Source: Gracilimonas sp034520725 (GTDB lineage: Bacteria; Bacteroidota; Rhodothermia; Balneolales; Balneolaceae). Taken from it: 64,000 nucleotides of DNA. The stretch's first letter is position 1. Each line of letters starts with the position of its first letter. This document shows, piece by piece, positions 1-8,637 of the stretch. Location: NCBI GenBank assembly GCA_034520725.1, contig JAXHNH010000003.1, forward strand, positions 62,001 through 126,000, given 5' to 3'. The notes beneath the pieces were generated by a model, which saw only the letters and a program-made list of their open reading frames with translations, did no database searches and was not told the origin of the DNA. Both the position numbers and the translations under genes were made by a program.

Positions 1-405
1 TATCTGGATGGACTCATTGCCCGTAAAACAAACACGATCTCCGAAATCGGAAAGATGATAGACCCGGTCGCCGATAAATTGTGCGCCCTTGTATTGTTTG
101 TCTATACTGTCTGGATCGGATGGATTCCGTTCTGGTTCCTTGTACTGGCCATGTTTCGTGATATATCGATTATGCTCGGTTCATATTTTATTAAAAGTAA
201 GTACAATAAAGTGGCTATGGCCATCATGTCGGGCAAGATATCAGTGAATGTTTTGGCCCTTTATTGGATCTCAGTGTTCTTTTTTCCGGAGGCCACGAAT
301 GTTCATATGTTTTTAATGGCTTGTTCGGTATCTCTAATGGTGATATCGTGGATAGATTATTTTAACCGCTACCGCCTCATTATGCGCGGAGCAAAATTCA
401 ATTAG
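1..405 (+). CDS. CDP-alcohol phosphatidyltransferase family protein (5' truncated)
   Basis: The reading frame is open from base 1, so the N-terminus lies outside the window. The first codons contain the family signature DG-x2-AR-x8-G-x3-D-x3-D (DGLIAR, then G, then DPVADK), which binds the Mg2+ and CDP-alcohol. Several hydrophobic helices follow, as expected for an integral inner-membrane enzyme. Members exchange CMP for an alcohol head group in phospholipid synthesis; a PgsA-type phosphatidylglycerophosphate synthase is the likeliest, but the head group cannot be read from this fragment. It ends 8 bases before ftsY and is probably cotranscribed with it. Confidence 0.85.
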   Translation, partial: YLDGLIARKTNTISEIGKMIDPVADKLCALVLFVYTVWIGWIPFWFLVLAMFRDISIMLGSYFIKSKYNKVAMAIMSGKISVNVLALYWISVFFFPEATNVHMFLMACSVSLMVISWIDYFNRYRLIMRGAKFN

Positions 406-413
406 TTTGAGAC

Positions 414-1367
414 ATGGGATTTCTTGAAAAATTAGGACTGAAGAAAAAAGAGAAGCTGGATGAAGGCGTTCAAAAAAGCAGGGACGGTCTGCTTAATAAG
501 ATCGGTAAAGCTTTTGTTGGTAAGGACAAAGTTGATGATGCCATTCTTGATGATTTGGAGGAGATCCTGATCACATCCGATGTTGGGGTGAACACGACCA
601 TAGAGATCATCAAAAAAATTGAGGCCCGTGTAGCAAGAGATAAATTCGTTACACAGGATGAATTACAGACCCTGCTGCGGCAGGAAATTGTTGACCTACT
701 CGAAGATAACGCCCCTGATAAACCTGCTGAATTTGATGCTGATTTTCCGGTCAAACCACACGTTATTCTTGTAGTGGGTGTTAACGGTGTAGGTAAAACA
801 ACGACTATTGGAAAACTGGCTCACCTCTACAAGAAAGCCGGTAAGAATGTGATCCTGGGCGCTGCTGATACTTTCCGTGCGGCAGCTGTTGATCAGCTTA
901 AGATCTGGAGTGAACGGGCGGATGTCCCCATCATCCAACAAGGGCAAAACGCGGATCCGGCATCAGTCGCTTACGATACGGTTGCAGCTGCTAAAGCCCG
1001 AAGCGTTGATGTGGCTTTGATCGACACCGCAGGTCGGCTCCATAATAAAAAAGCGTTGATGGAAGAACTTGGCAAGATCAAGCGCGTGATGGGTAAAGTG
1101 GTTGAAGGCGCTCCACATGAAGTCATCCTGGTGCTGGATGCCTCAACCGGACAAAACGCCATGCAGCAGGCAAAGGCCTTTACAAAAACGGTTGATATCA
1201 CCGGTTTGGCTCTTACAAAACTGGATGGCACCGCAAAAGGAGGTATCGTTATCGGTGTGTCTCATGAACTGAATGTACCCGTAAAATATATTGGTTTAGG
1301 AGAGCAGATCGAAGACCTTCAGGTGTTTGATCGTGCTGACTTTGTCAACGCCTTATTTGGTGAGTAA
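414..1367 (+). CDS. ftsY: Signal recognition particle receptor FtsY
   Basis: This 317-residue SRP-type GTPase docks the SRP-ribosome complex at the membrane for co-translational insertion. A short basic N-terminus (KLGLKKKEK) leads into the helical N domain. The G domain has a P-loop at about residues 122-130 (GVNGVGKTTT), DTFRAAA, DTAGR and TKLDGTAKGG, all hallmark SRP GTPase motifs. The long acidic A domain of E. coli FtsY is absent, as in many bacteria. In most Bacteroidota ftsY follows rpmB-rpmG-DUF4295; here those genes lie about 52 kb away, so the usual cluster is split. ATG at 414 is the only sensible start. Confidence 0.97.
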   Translation: MGFLEKLGLKKKEKLDEGVQKSRDGLLNKIGKAFVGKDKVDDAILDDLEEILITSDVGVNTTIEIIKKIEARVARDKFVTQDELQTLLRQEIVDLLEDNAPDKPAEFDADFPVKPHVILVVGVNGVGKTTTIGKLAHLYKKAGKNVILGAADTFRAAAVDQLKIWSERADVPIIQQGQNADPASVAYDTVAAAKARSVDVALIDTAGRLHNKKALMEELGKIKRVMGKVVEGAPHEVILVLDASTGQNAMQQAKAFTKTVDITGLALTKLDGTAKGGIVIGVSHELNVPVKYIGLGEQIEDLQVFDRADFVNALFGE

Positions 1368-1714
1368 AAAACCGGTAATAAACGGCTAATATTGTAACAT
1401 TTTTATCGGTGGCATCTCTTAATTATTACTGCCCCTTCCAACAGGGTTCATAAAAGTGGATACTATTTTTAACAGGCATACTCCTGAAGAGCAGATATCA
1501 AATAAAATATTAAAACTTTAAACTATAGATTTATATCAGTTGGCGTCTATTTTGCCGCCATCATCGTCATTACCGTCACCCTTTTCTTCTTCTTCGTCAG
1601 GAGATTTGTATGTAATATTATACTTCAACGTATCCTTCATTTTATATTTACTTTATTAATGGTTGAAAACGAATAATATATTAATTTCATATACAATAGG
1701 CAGAAAGGAATGAC
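1368..1714. other. Intergenic region between ftsY and the TPR-CHAT gene
   Basis: A 347-base, AT-rich gap. I see no strong terminator after ftsY. The only coding-like content is a short acidic ORF on the minus strand (1536-1640). The 74 bases between its start and the TPR-CHAT start would carry divergent promoters for both. No known RNA family was recognised. Confidence 0.5.
1536..1640 (-). CDS. Putative 34-residue acidic peptide, divergent from TPR-CHAT gene
   Basis: The frame runs from ATG (1638-1640) to TGA (1536-1538). The predicted peptide has a basic/neutral head (MKDTLKYNITYKSP) and a strongly acidic, glycine-rich tail (DEEEEKGDGNDDDGG, then KIDAN). It is too short for usual gene finders and matches no family I recognise. 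Codon use is not random-looking (GAA/GAT/GGC-rich), and it is divergently placed 74 bases from a secreted CHAT-domain protein. This suggests, but does not show, a peptide partner or substrate. It could also be a chance ORF. Confidence 0.35.
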   Translation of the reverse strand: MKDTLKYNITYKSPDEEEEKGDGNDDDGGKIDAN

Positions 1715-4636
1715 ATGAGGTTTTTTTCAACTACAATAATAATTGTATTCTATAGTGTAATTCTTTCAGTGAGTGCCCTTGCTCAGGATCCGGGTTCTCT
1801 ATATTCCAGCGGTCAGACCTTTTACGAGGATGCTCAATACGAACAAGCTGCAAATAATTTTAGAGAATCAGGTCAACTATATTTGCAACAAAAGGATTCT
1901 GTAAACTGGGTAAGATCGATGTATAGACATGGCGATGCATTGATGAGTTCAGGAAAAGTACAAGAGGGTTTGAATACCTTGCTTTCCATCGATGAACACA
2001 AACCCCAACAAACCCCAATTGAGCTAAAAGCGCTTATTAAAAATTATATTGGCTGGGCTTACCGACAGCTTGAACAATATAATAATTCAAAAGAATACTA
2101 CCTGCGCGCTATTGATTTTGCAAATACATCAGATGATTCGGTTCTTATCGGCCGGCTAAACAACAACATCTCTTATGCATATCTGTATACTGGAGATTAT
2201 GATCGGGCATTTTCTCATCAGAAAAAAGCCAAAGAAATCTATGAATCAACCGGAGAAGAGTATCGGCTTTCATTTGTGCTGAACGGTATGTTTGCGACTC
2301 TTCGGGAATTGGGATTACATACCCAGGCAAATAAATATTTACGCCAAAGTTTGGCCATCCGGGAGAAGGTTGGGAATCCAGACCTACTGGATGTTTCCTA
2401 TCACAACATGGCTGTAAGTTACAACGACATGGGCAAGCCGGACAGTTCTATTATCTACTATCAAAAATCACTGGAACTTTCCCGGATGCTAGGCAACCCC
2501 TACGACATCACTCAAACTCTCATCAATATTGGGAAAATGTATGAGCGATCCGGTGATCACGAAAATGCGCTAGCCTATTACAACGAGGCCCTGGAAATCA
2601 ACTATCAAACGGAGAGGCCGGTATCAATTGCCAAAAACCTAATGCAACTTGCTGATGTCGCCATCATAAGCAACGACCTCGAGAACGCCGAGACCTTCTA
2701 TACAGAAGCGTTAAACTGGATGGAGCAGGCAAACTCCCCTCAAACTCTTGCAGATCTCTATCTGGATTTTGCACAGCTTGAAATCAGAAAACAGAACTAT
2801 GATAATGCTGAGAGTTATATCAATGAAGTTTTCAACATTTCAGGTGAAAGGGCTTTTATGGCTCAACAAATCAGGGGTCACTCACTTATGGGCGAACTTT
2901 ATAGCACGCAAGGTGATCTTCATGAAAGCCTTCGGGAATTCAGAAAAGCTTATAAGCTTTCTAAAGAAAGAACCAATACCAACAGGATCTTTCCAGCCAT
3001 TGACTTGGCTAAAGCTTATCAAAAAACCTCTTCAGACAGCTCCTATTTATATGCGAAAGAAGCTTTTTCACTCATCGATTCTATAAGAACCAATGTAGCA
3101 GGTTTAGCCTTTCGATCCGGATTTTTTAGCCAATATGCCGGTTTCTACAATGAAGCAGCCTCGTGGTATATCGCTGATAACAAAGATAAAAAGGCGTACG
3201 ACCTGGTTGAATCAGCCAAAGCCCGGGTCTTAATGGATGAGCTGGCAGAAGCCGAAAACAAATTCTTTCAGCAGCTTGACGAATCCACGCTGATCAAAAA
3301 GCAACAGATGAGCAAGCAAATCGATCAGTTATATAATCAAATTCATGAGACTGAGAATGAAGGTGATATTCGTGCGCTGAAGAATCAGCTGAAAGACTTG
3401 AAATTCAAATATCAAAGTTTTGTGAATGAGATTCGCCAAACTATCCCGGAATGGAAGAATTTTGAGTACCCTGAAGCCTTGACAGCTAAACAGGTAATGG
3501 CTCTAGTTCCAGAAGAAACAGCAATTCTTGAGTTTGCGTATACAGAACAACAGCTCATGATATTCCTTGTTACCGGAAATGATGTTAAGTCCATTGTTAT
3601 TGATAACATTGCCGGTCAAAACCCAATGGACCACCTTACAAATCTCATCAGTTCATACAGAAACAGGATCATTGATCAGGCTCCGGTTAAAGAACTAAAC
3701 GAAATCTCACACCCACTTTATGAGATATTAGTGGAGCGCCCCCTGTCCATTTCAGACGAAACAATCAATAAACTGGTTATAGTCCCTGAAGGTAACCTGA
3801 CTTTTTTGCCTTTTGAAGCCCTCCATAATAGTAAAGATTATTTGATCGAGGAAATCAACATCAAGTATCTTCCTTCAGCTTCCATCTATCCATTTATTCA
3901 AGCGCCTCACAGGGCTACCAGTTTCGATATTCTGGCTGTGGCCGGATCCGGTTTTGTGGAAAGCACTGTGGGGACTGGGGTTAGTTCACAAGATAACTTT
4001 GCTTCATTACCATCCACTCTGATCGAAGTTGAGTCAATTTCCAAGAATTTCGAGAAAGCCAAGATCCTTAAGAATGATGACGTAACTGAAGCCGGCATTA
4101 AATCTCACGACCTAAGTGAATTCAGGTTTCTCCATTTTGCCACTCATGGCACCATAGATGAAGTAAACCCTTCTCAAAGTGGTCTGATACTTTCTAAAAA
4201 AACCGGCGTTGAGGCGTTGTTTGGAGAGGACGGCTACCTGAACAGCACTGAGATATCGGGATTAACTCTAAATGCGGACCTTGTCACCCTAAGCGCCTGC
4301 AATACCGGAATGGGCAAGATCATCACCGGAGAGGGCTTGATCGGCCTTCAGCGCTCTTTTTTGTCTGCGGGTTCCTCAGCGGTAATGGTTAGTCTGTGGA
4401 ATATTTACGACCGCAGTACCGCTGATTTCATGTCTGAATTTTATAGTCAGCTTAAGGTTCATGAAGCTGCCGATTATGGGTTTATGAACCGCACGCTTGA
4501 CTGGTTCGGCTTTTACAAACACCCTCTATTTGATTACAAAGCTAAAGCATTGCGGGATGCCAAGTTATCTATGATCTCTCACCCTTACTACAGTCATCCG
4601 GTTCACTGGGCTCCATTCATTCTGATCGGAAAATAA
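1715..4636 (+). CDS. Secreted TPR-repeat CHAT-domain protein
   Basis: A 973-residue protein with a signal peptide (residues about 1-24, ending SALAQ). A long array of tetratricopeptide repeats follows (about 30-480, e.g. the YYQKSLEL and YYNEALEI units), then a charged helical linker and a C-terminal CHAT domain (about 660-973). CHAT domains are caspase-like cysteine peptidases (clan CD). The expected dyad is visible: His811 in HFATHG and Cys862 in SACNTG. The TPRs probably recognise partner proteins. The domain order is typical of Bacteroidota and cyanobacterial CHAT proteins; substrate unknown. It is a single-gene unit followed by a strong hairpin terminator, with a tiny acidic ORF divergently upstream. 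Confidence 0.9.
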   Translation: MRFFSTTIIIVFYSVILSVSALAQDPGSLYSSGQTFYEDAQYEQAANNFRESGQLYLQQKDSVNWVRSMYRHGDALMSSGKVQEGLNTLLSIDEHKPQQTPIELKALIKNYIGWAYRQLEQYNNSKEYYLRAIDFANTSDDSVLIGRLNNNISYAYLYTGDYDRAFSHQKKAKEIYESTGEEYRLSFVLNGMFATLRELGLHTQANKYLRQSLAIREKVGNPDLLDVSYHNMAVSYNDMGKPDSSIIYYQKSLELSRMLGNPYDITQTLINIGKMYERSGDHENALAYYNEALEINYQTERPVSIAKNLMQLADVAIISNDLENAETFYTEALNWMEQANSPQTLADLYLDFAQLEIRKQNYDNAESYINEVFNISGERAFMAQQIRGHSLMGELYSTQGDLHESLREFRKAYKLSKERTNTNRIFPAIDLAKAYQKTSSDSSYLYAKEAFSLIDSIRTNVAGLAFRSGFFSQYAGFYNEAASWYIADNKDKKAYDLVESAKARVLMDELAEAENKFFQQLDESTLIKKQQMSKQIDQLYNQIHETENEGDIRALKNQLKDLKFKYQSFVNEIRQTIPEWKNFEYPEALTAKQVMALVPEETAILEFAYTEQQLMIFLVTGNDVKSIVIDNIAGQNPMDHLTNLISSYRNRIIDQAPVKELNEISHPLYEILVERPLSISDETINKLVIVPEGNLTFLPFEALHNSKDYLIEEINIKYLPSASIYPFIQAPHRATSFDILAVAGSGFVESTVGTGVSSQDNFASLPSTLIEVESISKNFEKAKILKNDDVTEAGIKSHDLSEFRFLHFATHGTIDEVNPSQSGLILSKKTGVEALFGEDGYLNSTEISGLTLNADLVTLSACNTGMGKIITGEGLIGLQRSFLSAGSSAVMVSLWNIYDRSTADFMSEFYSQLKVHEAADYGFMNRTLDWFGFYKHPLFDYKAKALRDAKLSMISHPYYSHPVHWAPFILIGK

Positions 4637-4637
4637 A

Positions 4638-4667
4638 AAAGGGATGAACTCTTAAGCACATCCCTTT
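4638..4667. terminator. Bidirectional hairpin terminator
   Basis: A perfect 9-bp stem (AAAGGGATG / CATCCCTTT) with a 12-base loop lies between the converging TPR-CHAT and M28 genes. A-rich on the left and T-rich on the right, so it can serve both strands. Confidence 0.8.
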
Positions 4668-4691
4668 AAATACTTGTTTTGTATTGTCAGT

Positions 4692-6323
4692 CTATCTCGG
4701 TTGCACCTGAGTCTTCTCAATGAATTCCTGATTATCCACGATCGGTCGTTCCGGGCTGTTCGCCAAAAGAGCCGTCAAATTGTAAACCAAATGGGTTCTT
4801 TGCAGGAATGGTTCAAAAGTAATCTTTTCAACATGATCCTGTGGGCGGTGGTAATCTTCATGTGTTCCATTAAAGAAAAACACGAAAGGCACTCCAAGCC
4901 GACCAAAATTCCAGTGGTCACTTCTTCTGTAAAACTGATTTGGGTCCTCAAGGTCATTATAGCGCTCGCTCAGCGTCATATTAGGGCCCATTTCGTTGGC
5001 AACCCGGGCCAGGCTATCTAATCCGGATGAGATGATCTCACCCCCTATGATATAAACATAACTGCTGTCCTCAACATGCTCAGGATCAACTCGGCCGATC
5101 ATATCCATATTGATATTGGCCACCGTGTTCTGAATAGAATAAATTGGGTGGTCTGAATAGTAACGTGAACCTAAAAGTCCCTTTTCCTCACCGGAAACAT
5201 TCAGAAACAGGACACTTCTCTTAGGTCCGACACCGGCATTTTTAGCCTTCATCATAGCTTGTGCTGTTTGGAGAGAGGCAGTTGTACCACTTCCATCATC
5301 ATCGGCACCGTTGTAAATATTATCTCCGGTTGAGTCCGGGCTACCTATTCCAACGTGATCGTAGTGCGAACTAAGAACAACAACTTCATGCTTCATGGCA
5401 GGATCAGAGCCTTCCAAAAATGCCACCACATTCTGAGTCTCTACAATATTCTCTTTGATCACCGGGTGATGCTCCAATTCATAATTCAGGTCATAAGCCT
5501 CAAAAGATTCAGGTTGAGAGAAAATTCTTTGCTGCATTTCCTCAAGAGCGTCCAAGCTTTTCAGGCCTAGCATTTCAGCTGCCAACTGCGGATGTACCCG
5601 GTTAAAAGCAGGAGCATTTCCCATGTTGTTTTCTTGCAGATATCGCAATGAAAGCCCCCTGCCCTGACCAAATTCTGTCATTCTGCTTTCAGCTTCCTGT
5701 TCAAAATCCTCAACATCAGTGCCGACAATAATTATGGTTCCAAGAGCTCCCTCACTGGAAAGAGCAGACTGTAGGTATCTCATATTTGTCTGGCCTTCCT
5801 CATAAAACACCAATACCCATTTTCCGGAAAGATCCGTAGAAAAATGATTTACCCCGGTTTCCTCATCATTAATTCCTGCTCCAACGAATACCACCGAGCC
5901 TTCAAGCGGATCATTTCCACCAAATATAGTCACAAAGTTTCCATACTCATTTTGGTTGTGAACCGATCTTTCAACGACTTCACCGCTTTCAGATTTCGTG
6001 AGTTTGTATGAGATCTCACCGATGGCCGGTTGAACCAATTCATAGTGTTGAAAATAGGTATTGTCATCTCCTACCGGCTTCAGACCCATTTCTTTGTATC
6101 GTTTTGAAAGGTAGTTTGCCGCTTTTTGCTCACCAATGGTTCCGGTTTCGCGACCCTGTAATGAATCGTGAGCCAACACAGCAAGATCGCTATAAAGTCC
6201 ATCAATCGTAATTTCATCTGCAAAAGAATAGATATCAGCATTTTGAGCACTTTTAGATCCATTCATAGTGCTGCATGAGACGAAAGCTATGAGTAGAACT
6301 GGGAGTAGTATGTTTTTAGTCAT
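4692..6323 (-). CDS. M28 family zinc aminopeptidase, lipoprotein, with PA-like insert
   Basis: This 543-residue enzyme starts with a lipoprotein signal (IAFVSC, acylation Cys about residue 17), so it is probably anchored in the outer or inner membrane. A protease-associated-like region occupies roughly residues 120-240. The M28 catalytic domain follows, with HYDH at 320-323, NGADDDGSG (about 338-346) and SGEEKGLLGS, which supply the zinc ligands and catalytic glutamate. M28 enzymes of this type release N-terminal residues from peptides. It lies 22 bases downstream of scpA on the same strand and may be cotranscribed with it. Confidence 0.9.
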   Translation of the reverse strand: MTKNILLPVLLIAFVSCSTMNGSKSAQNADIYSFADEITIDGLYSDLAVLAHDSLQGRETGTIGEQKAANYLSKRYKEMGLKPVGDDNTYFQHYELVQPAIGEISYKLTKSESGEVVERSVHNQNEYGNFVTIFGGNDPLEGSVVFVGAGINDEETGVNHFSTDLSGKWVLVFYEEGQTNMRYLQSALSSEGALGTIIIVGTDVEDFEQEAESRMTEFGQGRGLSLRYLQENNMGNAPAFNRVHPQLAAEMLGLKSLDALEEMQQRIFSQPESFEAYDLNYELEHHPVIKENIVETQNVVAFLEGSDPAMKHEVVVLSSHYDHVGIGSPDSTGDNIYNGADDDGSGTTASLQTAQAMMKAKNAGVGPKRSVLFLNVSGEEKGLLGSRYYSDHPIYSIQNTVANINMDMIGRVDPEHVEDSSYVYIIGGEIISSGLDSLARVANEMGPNMTLSERYNDLEDPNQFYRRSDHWNFGRLGVPFVFFFNGTHEDYHRPQDHVEKITFEPFLQRTHLVYNLTALLANSPERPIVDNQEFIEKTQVQPR

Positions 6324-6345
6324 TATTATTTAATCAGATTTGGAT

Positions 6346-7089
6346 TTAATTAACGCCAATGATCTCATCCACAGGCTTGAGATCTATATAAAATTTAGTT
6401 GGATCGTCTTCCAGAAACAGATTGATCTGCTGTTCCTTGATCATTTCAAGCACCGCCAAAAAGGTAACCACCACATAGATCTTATTTTGCAGTGTTGCGC
6501 ACACTTCCATAAATGTTTGTCTTCCTTTTTCCTGCAAGCGGTTCAACACAAATTCAGCTTGTTCTTCAACGGTAGTACTCACTTTTTCAACGTGATGTAC
6601 AATATTCTTTCTTTCAATGTCCTGAAGTACTTTTTTAAACGCCGCGATCAGGTCAAACATAGTTACGTCCTGAAGCGCTTCTCCTGACGCCTGCTGCTCT
6701 ACGGTATCCGCTTCCGGATAACCTCTCATATACTTTTTGCGGGTTTCCTCATCCATGTCTGCCATCTTCTCAGACATTTCCTTATACCGCTTATACTCCA
6801 GCAGGCGCTGAACCAACTCATACCGGGGATCCGATTCATCCAACTCTTCTTCATCCGAGTCTTCCCGAGGCAGCATCATCCTGGCTTTGATAGACATGAG
6901 CATACTTGCCATCAGGATAAATTCACTGGCCACATCAAGGTCTAATACTTCCAGCAGATTTACATACTCCAGAAATTGTTTTGTGATGTAGGAGATCGGA
7001 ATATCATAGATATCCAATTCATCTCTCTTGATGAAGAAAAGCAACAGGTCTAAGGGACCTTCGAAGTTATTTAACTGAACTCTATACAT
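6346..7089 (-). CDS. scpA: Segregation and condensation protein A
   Basis: A 247-residue kleisin subunit that bridges SMC heads with ScpB to organise and segregate the chromosome. The N-terminus is diagnostic (FEGPLDLLLFFIKRDELDIY), followed by the helical kleisin core and a C-terminal winged-helix half (QTFMEVCATLQNKIYVVVTF, then LAVLEMIK). No scpB or smc is adjacent. The ATG at 7089 fits the conserved family start. Confidence 0.95.
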   Translation of the reverse strand: MYRVQLNNFEGPLDLLLFFIKRDELDIYDIPISYITKQFLEYVNLLEVLDLDVASEFILMASMLMSIKARMMLPREDSDEEELDESDPRYELVQRLLEYKRYKEMSEKMADMDEETRKKYMRGYPEADTVEQQASGEALQDVTMFDLIAAFKKVLQDIERKNIVHHVEKVSTTVEEQAEFVLNRLQEKGRQTFMEVCATLQNKIYVVVTFLAVLEMIKEQQINLFLEDDPTKFYIDLKPVDEIIGVN

Positions 7090-7186
7090 ATCTCATAAAA
7101 TTACACTCTTGAGGACTTAATTTCCTGTTTTCTTTTACACAGCTAATGTTATTTTAGGATTTGATTTAACCAAGTGTACTAAAATC

Positions 7187-7732
7187 ATGGATTACTCGAA
7201 ATTTGTTGATGCAGTCTTGGAGAATGATGAATCAATGATAACAAAACAGGTCAAAGTTATCACTGCCGTTCTCATCAAGTTCCTTACCGTGCGATTGAAT
7301 GCCTCCTTTGAAGATGCACAGGATTGCGCACAAAATACACTCCTTATCGCATTAGAAAAAATTCGAAATAACGAATTAACCCATCCTGATGCACTTATAA
7401 ACTACCTGTTTACCACTTCAAAACACGAATATTTCAAGGTCCTTTCAAAGGACCGGGAAATCAATTATGAAGAGCTTCCGGAGCACCATTCTACGAGCGC
7501 AGATCAATTAAATCGTTTAGTCGACAAAGAGAAAATGTCGCTTTTAAAGCGCTGCATGGAGGCTTTAAAGACTGACTACAGAAAATACATCGAATTCTGG
7601 TTTCAGAATCCCGGCTATGAAACTGCCGTGGTGGCAGACCATTTTGGCATCTCTATAAACAATGCCTGGACCAAGAAACACCGCATCATAAATGTCCTAA
7701 AAGAGTGCATTGAAAAAAAATTTCAAAAATAG
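7187..7732 (+). CDS. ECF-type RNA polymerase sigma factor
   Basis: A 181-residue sigma-70 family protein. Region 2 is recognisable in DAQDCAQNTLLIALEKI and the following helix. Region 4 forms the C-terminal helix-turn-helix (ETAVVADHFGISINNAWTKK). It has the size and layout of an ECF factor, directing polymerase to a small regulon. It is followed 91 bases later by a membrane TPR protein whose cytoplasmic N-terminus resembles the anti-sigma position. The intervening gap contains a perfect hairpin. Confidence 0.85.
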   Translation: MDYSKFVDAVLENDESMITKQVKVITAVLIKFLTVRLNASFEDAQDCAQNTLLIALEKIRNNELTHPDALINYLFTTSKHEYFKVLSKDREINYEELPEHHSTSADQLNRLVDKEKMSLLKRCMEALKTDYRKYIEFWFQNPGYETAVVADHFGISINNAWTKKHRIINVLKECIEKKFQK

Positions 7733-7772
7733 TGTAAGGAATTACTTTCTCATCGCTCTAACTATAAGAGCT

Positions 7773-7798
7773 CAGAATGTATTTAAAAATACATTCTG
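7773..7798. promoter_or_regulatory. Perfect inverted repeat between sigma factor and TPR gene
   Basis: CAGAATGTATTT and its exact complement are separated by two A residues. As RNA this gives an 11-bp stem with a 5-base loop; as DNA it is a 26-bp palindrome. There is no clean T-run, so an operator or attenuator/processing hairpin is as likely as a terminator. Confidence 0.4.
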
Positions 7799-7823
7799 GC
7801 ATTTTGATCAAAGAATTTGAACA

Positions 7824-8627
7824 ATGAAAGATTCAAGAGAAAAAGAAATTAGACGTCAAATTGATGCCTATATAAAAGGCAACCTTAAGGAAGATGAGAT
7901 CCAGGCGCTGTGGAATGAATTTGCGAAAGATCCTGAACTGTTGGAAGTGCTTGAACTTGAAGTCAACATTAAGGAGTTGATCGAGCAGAAATCAGGGTAC
8001 TCTGACGAAGAAGAACCGTCACAGGCACCTATTCGTAAATTACCTAAGTGGACTTGGCATGCCGCTGCAGCCGCAGCTATCATTATGGTGGCTTTGGTTC
8101 AATTCTTCCGTGTTGACAATGCAATGAGCCTGGATCAAATGGTAGTACAGAATATTGAACCTACTCAGATTGAAACATCTAATGCGGTCAGAGCTAAGAA
8201 TATGAGAATCACATCGGCTGATTCACTTCTAAATCTGGGTTTTCAGGCATTCTTATCCGGGGATGATGATCGCGCGTTGAACCTATACGAGGAAGTGATC
8301 ACCAACTACAATGAAGAGCCATATGCATCCAAAGCCTATTTGAATAAAGGGATCATTCTCTACAACAACTACGAATATCAGCAAGCGATCCATTCTTTTG
8401 AACAAGCCATTGACCGGGTTGAAGACAGTCGCATGATCACCGAAAAAGCATACTGGTATCTCGGCAATGCACTTGTAAACATTGGAGAACTTGAAGAAGC
8501 AAGGCATGCTGTAACAAAAACATATCAGTTGGATGGGGTATTCAGAAGCCCGGCATTCAGATTACTTAAAAAGCTGAATGAAGAGCTGGGCTATTCTGAC
8601 TACGAAGAAGTTGAAAAGATAGACTAA
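7824..8627 (+). CDS. Membrane TPR protein paired with the ECF sigma factor (possible anti-sigma factor)
   Basis: A 267-residue protein in three parts. A charged cytoplasmic N-terminus of about 75 residues (IRRQIDAYIKGNLKEDEI) resembles the short helical region of Bacteroidota anti-sigma-like proteins. One transmembrane helix lies at about residues 76-97. The exported part carries two to three TPR units (about 130-260, e.g. AYLNKGIILYNNYEYQQAI). The gene order sigma then single-pass membrane protein suggests signal transfer across the inner membrane. There is no recognisable zinc anti-sigma motif, so the anti-sigma role is inference from position and topology. Confidence 0.7.
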   Translation: MKDSREKEIRRQIDAYIKGNLKEDEIQALWNEFAKDPELLEVLELEVNIKELIEQKSGYSDEEEPSQAPIRKLPKWTWHAAAAAAIIMVALVQFFRVDNAMSLDQMVVQNIEPTQIETSNAVRAKNMRITSADSLLNLGFQAFLSGDDDRALNLYEEVITNYNEEPYASKAYLNKGIILYNNYEYQQAIHSFEQAIDRVEDSRMITEKAYWYLGNALVNIGELEEARHAVTKTYQLDGVFRSPAFRLLKKLNEELGYSDYEEVEKID

Positions 8628-8637
8628 GACCTGATTC

